Assembly (NCBI GenBank): GCA_964606165.1 | Contig: CAZSFQ010000007.1 | Location: 1 to 64,000 of the forward strand | Length of the DNA stretch: 64,000 nt | Direction: 5' to 3' | DNA from: UBA4923 sp964606165 | GTDB lineage: Bacteria > Bacillota > Clostridia > Saccharofermentanales > DTU023 | Part shown: positions 62,655-64,000 of the stretch, in pieces | How positions within the stretch are numbered: the first letter of the stretch is position 1 | Layout: each line of letters begins with the position of its first letter | Made by a program: the position numbers and the translations under genes | The notes under the pieces: generated by a model | The model's database searches: none | What the model saw: the letters and a program-made list of their open reading frames with translations, nothing else | What the model was told of the DNA's origin: nothing

Positions 62655-63274
62655 ACAGGTGGCCTTCCAGGGAAGTAGTCTCATAAGACGCTGTTATTCT
62701 AGCATAGCAACTAATGAGTGACAGCCAGCGGGACAGATATTTATTGCCTCATCTTGTTGTCGATCTTTCATACCTTCATTAGGAAGTGTGAGAGTGGATT
62801 ATCAGTCTTCCATTCAGTGAGTTTATAGGCATATCCGAGCGACTCATAAGATTAAGGAATTTCGCCTTTTCATCTGGTATAGAATCTTTCGAAAATCAGC
62901 TGGCAGGCACATTTATGTCGGTGGTTTTTAAGAAATGTGATAGAGAAACACATGCTTGACCAAAGAAGAGCATCCCCGTCTATGTCGTGTCATTTGAAAA
63001 TCTAATGCCCTAGCTCAGTATAGAGCACATCCCGGCCGAGCACACATCTTATTTAATCTAGAAATTCGTCTATTGTGATAAAGTAAAAATTCAAGGAAGT
63101 TTCGCAAGGAATTGTCCAAAACGATCAAACCGTTTGGCCAGTTTGGTAAGAGTGGCTCTTGTGACGGGCAGGTGCTGTTAGTGTGGCAATGCCCCAAAAT
63201 AGCAGCATTGGCTTATCATTGACTACTACAGAACAAATTTTTGTTTAAATAGAACCACATGTATCGGAGGAGGC
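62655..63274. other. AT-rich intergenic region without recognised gene
   Basis: This 620-base stretch is AT-richer than the DNA to its left. I see no convincing coding frame: the longest (60 codons, minus strand, 63015-63197) has no good ribosome-binding site or recognisable domain. TAGCTCAG...TAGAGCA near 63010-63027 recalls a tRNA D-arm, but no tRNA can be built. TTGACT (63219) and TGTTTAAAT (63242-63250) may be a promoter for the gene at the right edge. Confidence 0.5.
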
Positions 63275-64000
63275 ATGGTGAAAAAAAAGACTTTCGAACA
63301 AGTTCGGCTGACTCGTTACATGAATTTCTTAAGGATTCTAATTGAAGATCCGTATCATTTTGCCAAGTTTTACCTTATTTTACTTTTACTGCAATCTCTG
63401 TTTTTTGTATCTCCTAATATGCAATCCAGCGCAAATATGGTTTTCATAATTTGGGGATCAGTGATAATAGCCTACCATTTCTTTTTCATGAAGACGTATT
63501 TCAGGGATCGGATTATTTTGGTTTTTTTGTTTAGCTCATTGTTGGCTTTGGCGACAATATTCTTGAACCGTGAAGCTGGCAACTTGGTTTATTCGCTCAA
63601 GACGTGGTATTTATTCAATTTTGTGTATCTGCTCTTCTATCCGCTATCCCAGATAAGCCGAACGCCAAAAGATAAAATGATAAGAGGCATGTTTACACCA
63701 ACCGTTATTCTGCAATTTTTTCTGAGTTTGTTTTCATTGAGCTTGTTCTTTTTCAATGTTGCTGGAGTAATAAAACGACATGATGGAGGGTTTTACTGGG
63801 GAATCCGCTACATTTTTCGCCCTTCCGGCTCAATCAATGTTGCTTTATTTGGCGTTTACAACGATTCAAACTTCGCTTCCGTCATTGCTTTCAGTTCCAT
63901 TGTTTTCAGCATTCTCTTATTACGTCAATACAAGCGACTATTTGCAAGAGCATTTTTGTTGATCAATATTTTGGTTCAGGCTTATTTCATCATCTTGGCT
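63275..64000 (+). CDS. polytopic membrane protein, O-antigen ligase/polymerase-like (cut by window end)
   Basis: A frame opens with ATG after CGGAGGAGG and stays open through the end of the window (242 codons, no stop). It has hydrophobic segments at about 30-45, 55-70, 77-95, 105-122, 140-162, 195-213 and 222-242, and a polar loop RHDGGFYWGIRYIFRPSG followed by ALFGVYNDSNFASVIAF, the region typically found in Wzy polymerases and O-antigen ligases (WaaL-like). The sequence is strongly AT-rich compared with the rest of the window. It is probably the first gene of a surface polysaccharide locus. Function is a weak inference. Confidence 0.6.
   Translation, partial: MVKKKTFEQVRLTRYMNFLRILIEDPYHFAKFYLILLLLQSLFFVSPNMQSSANMVFIIWGSVIIAYHFFFMKTYFRDRIILVFLFSSLLALATIFLNREAGNLVYSLKTWYLFNFVYLLFYPLSQISRTPKDKMIRGMFTPTVILQFFLSLFSLSLFFFNVAGVIKRHDGGFYWGIRYIFRPSGSINVALFGVYNDSNFASVIAFSSIVFSILLLRQYKRLFARAFLLINILVQAYFIILA

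Noticed and set aside
63000..63030. tRNA D-arm-like TAGCTCAG...TAGAGCA
   Set aside because: No acceptor stem, anticodon arm or T-arm (GGTTCGA) can be found at the right distances.
63015..63197. 60-codon minus-strand frame, possibly a transposase remnant
   Set aside because: No motif, ribosome-binding site or terminal inverted repeats recognised.

Overview
The window is 64 kb of a GC-rich, mostly gene-dense bacterial chromosome that looks like an anaerobic, fermentative member of the Bacillota (class Clostridia). Pointers are an IspH fused to ribosomal protein S1, phosphotransbutyrylase/butyrate kinase plus phosphotransacetylase/acetate kinase, a PASTA-domain PrkC with its PP2C partner, a sortase, L,D-transpeptidases, the short archaeal-type ProRS and Bacillota gene order around priA-def-fmt-rsmB-prpC-prkC-rpe-thiN. 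No sporulation gene was recognised. A run of exactly 100 N inside a repetitive gene suggests a draft, possibly metagenome-derived, assembly. Species cannot be named from this sequence alone.

Layout. 0-5 kb: a secreted CAP-domain protein, then a leftward three-subunit molybdenum hydroxylase (xanthine dehydrogenase type). 5-8 kb: butyrate-forming ptb-buk and a converging E2-like acyltransferase homologue. 8-11.6 kb: two Thr-stalked L,D-transpeptidases around a small membrane protein. 11.6-19.2 kb: a rightward operon of an M50 protease, trpS, scpA, an scpB-cmk fusion, plsC and the ispH-rpsA fusion, which carries an acidic 27-bp repeat broken by the assembly gap. 19.2-24 kb: rtcB, ppa, a leftward pepV-like dipeptidase/HTH pair and an orphan hicB. 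24-35 kb: the classical rpsB-tsf-pyrH-frr-uppS-cdsA-dxr-rseP-ispG run followed by priA. 35-43 kb: def-fmt-zinc protease-rsmB, then prpC-prkC-rpe-thiN. 43-47 kb: a Thr-rich lipoprotein and leftward tmcAL-tyrS. 47-55 kb: a membrane-anchored unknown protein, pta-ackA-proS-murI-DUF1934, then rpmF-der. 55-62.7 kb: a degenerate CPBP protein, mltG, a prepilin peptidase-like protein, a class II aldolase, glgP, a PC4/YdbC protein and a sortase. From about 62.7 kb the DNA becomes AT-rich, holds a gene-poor stretch and ends in a truncated polytopic membrane protein resembling O-antigen ligase/polymerase proteins.

Functionally the window combines translation and its quality control (rpsB, tsf, frr, trpS, tyrS, proS, def, fmt, rsmB, tmcAL, rpmF, der, S1), the last steps of the MEP isoprenoid pathway with lipid-carrier synthesis (dxr, ispG, ispH, uppS), phospholipid synthesis (plsC, cdsA), chromosome maintenance (scpA, scpB, priA), substrate-level phosphorylation (ptb-buk, pta-ackA, glgP) and cell-wall growth and its sensing (L,D-transpeptidases, mltG, murI, sortase, prkC/prpC). 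Several surface proteins share low-complexity Thr-rich stalks.

I found no convincing wholly new multi-gene system, CRISPR array, prophage, intact insertion sequence, tRNA or rRNA. The most unusual items are the scpB-cmk gene fusion, the 27-bp acidic repeat at the end of ispH-rpsA whose reading frame constrains the gap length, an extra zinc-ribbon-like domain on a PepV dipeptidase, two enzyme homologues that have lost catalytic residues, and the AT-rich boundary at the right end.
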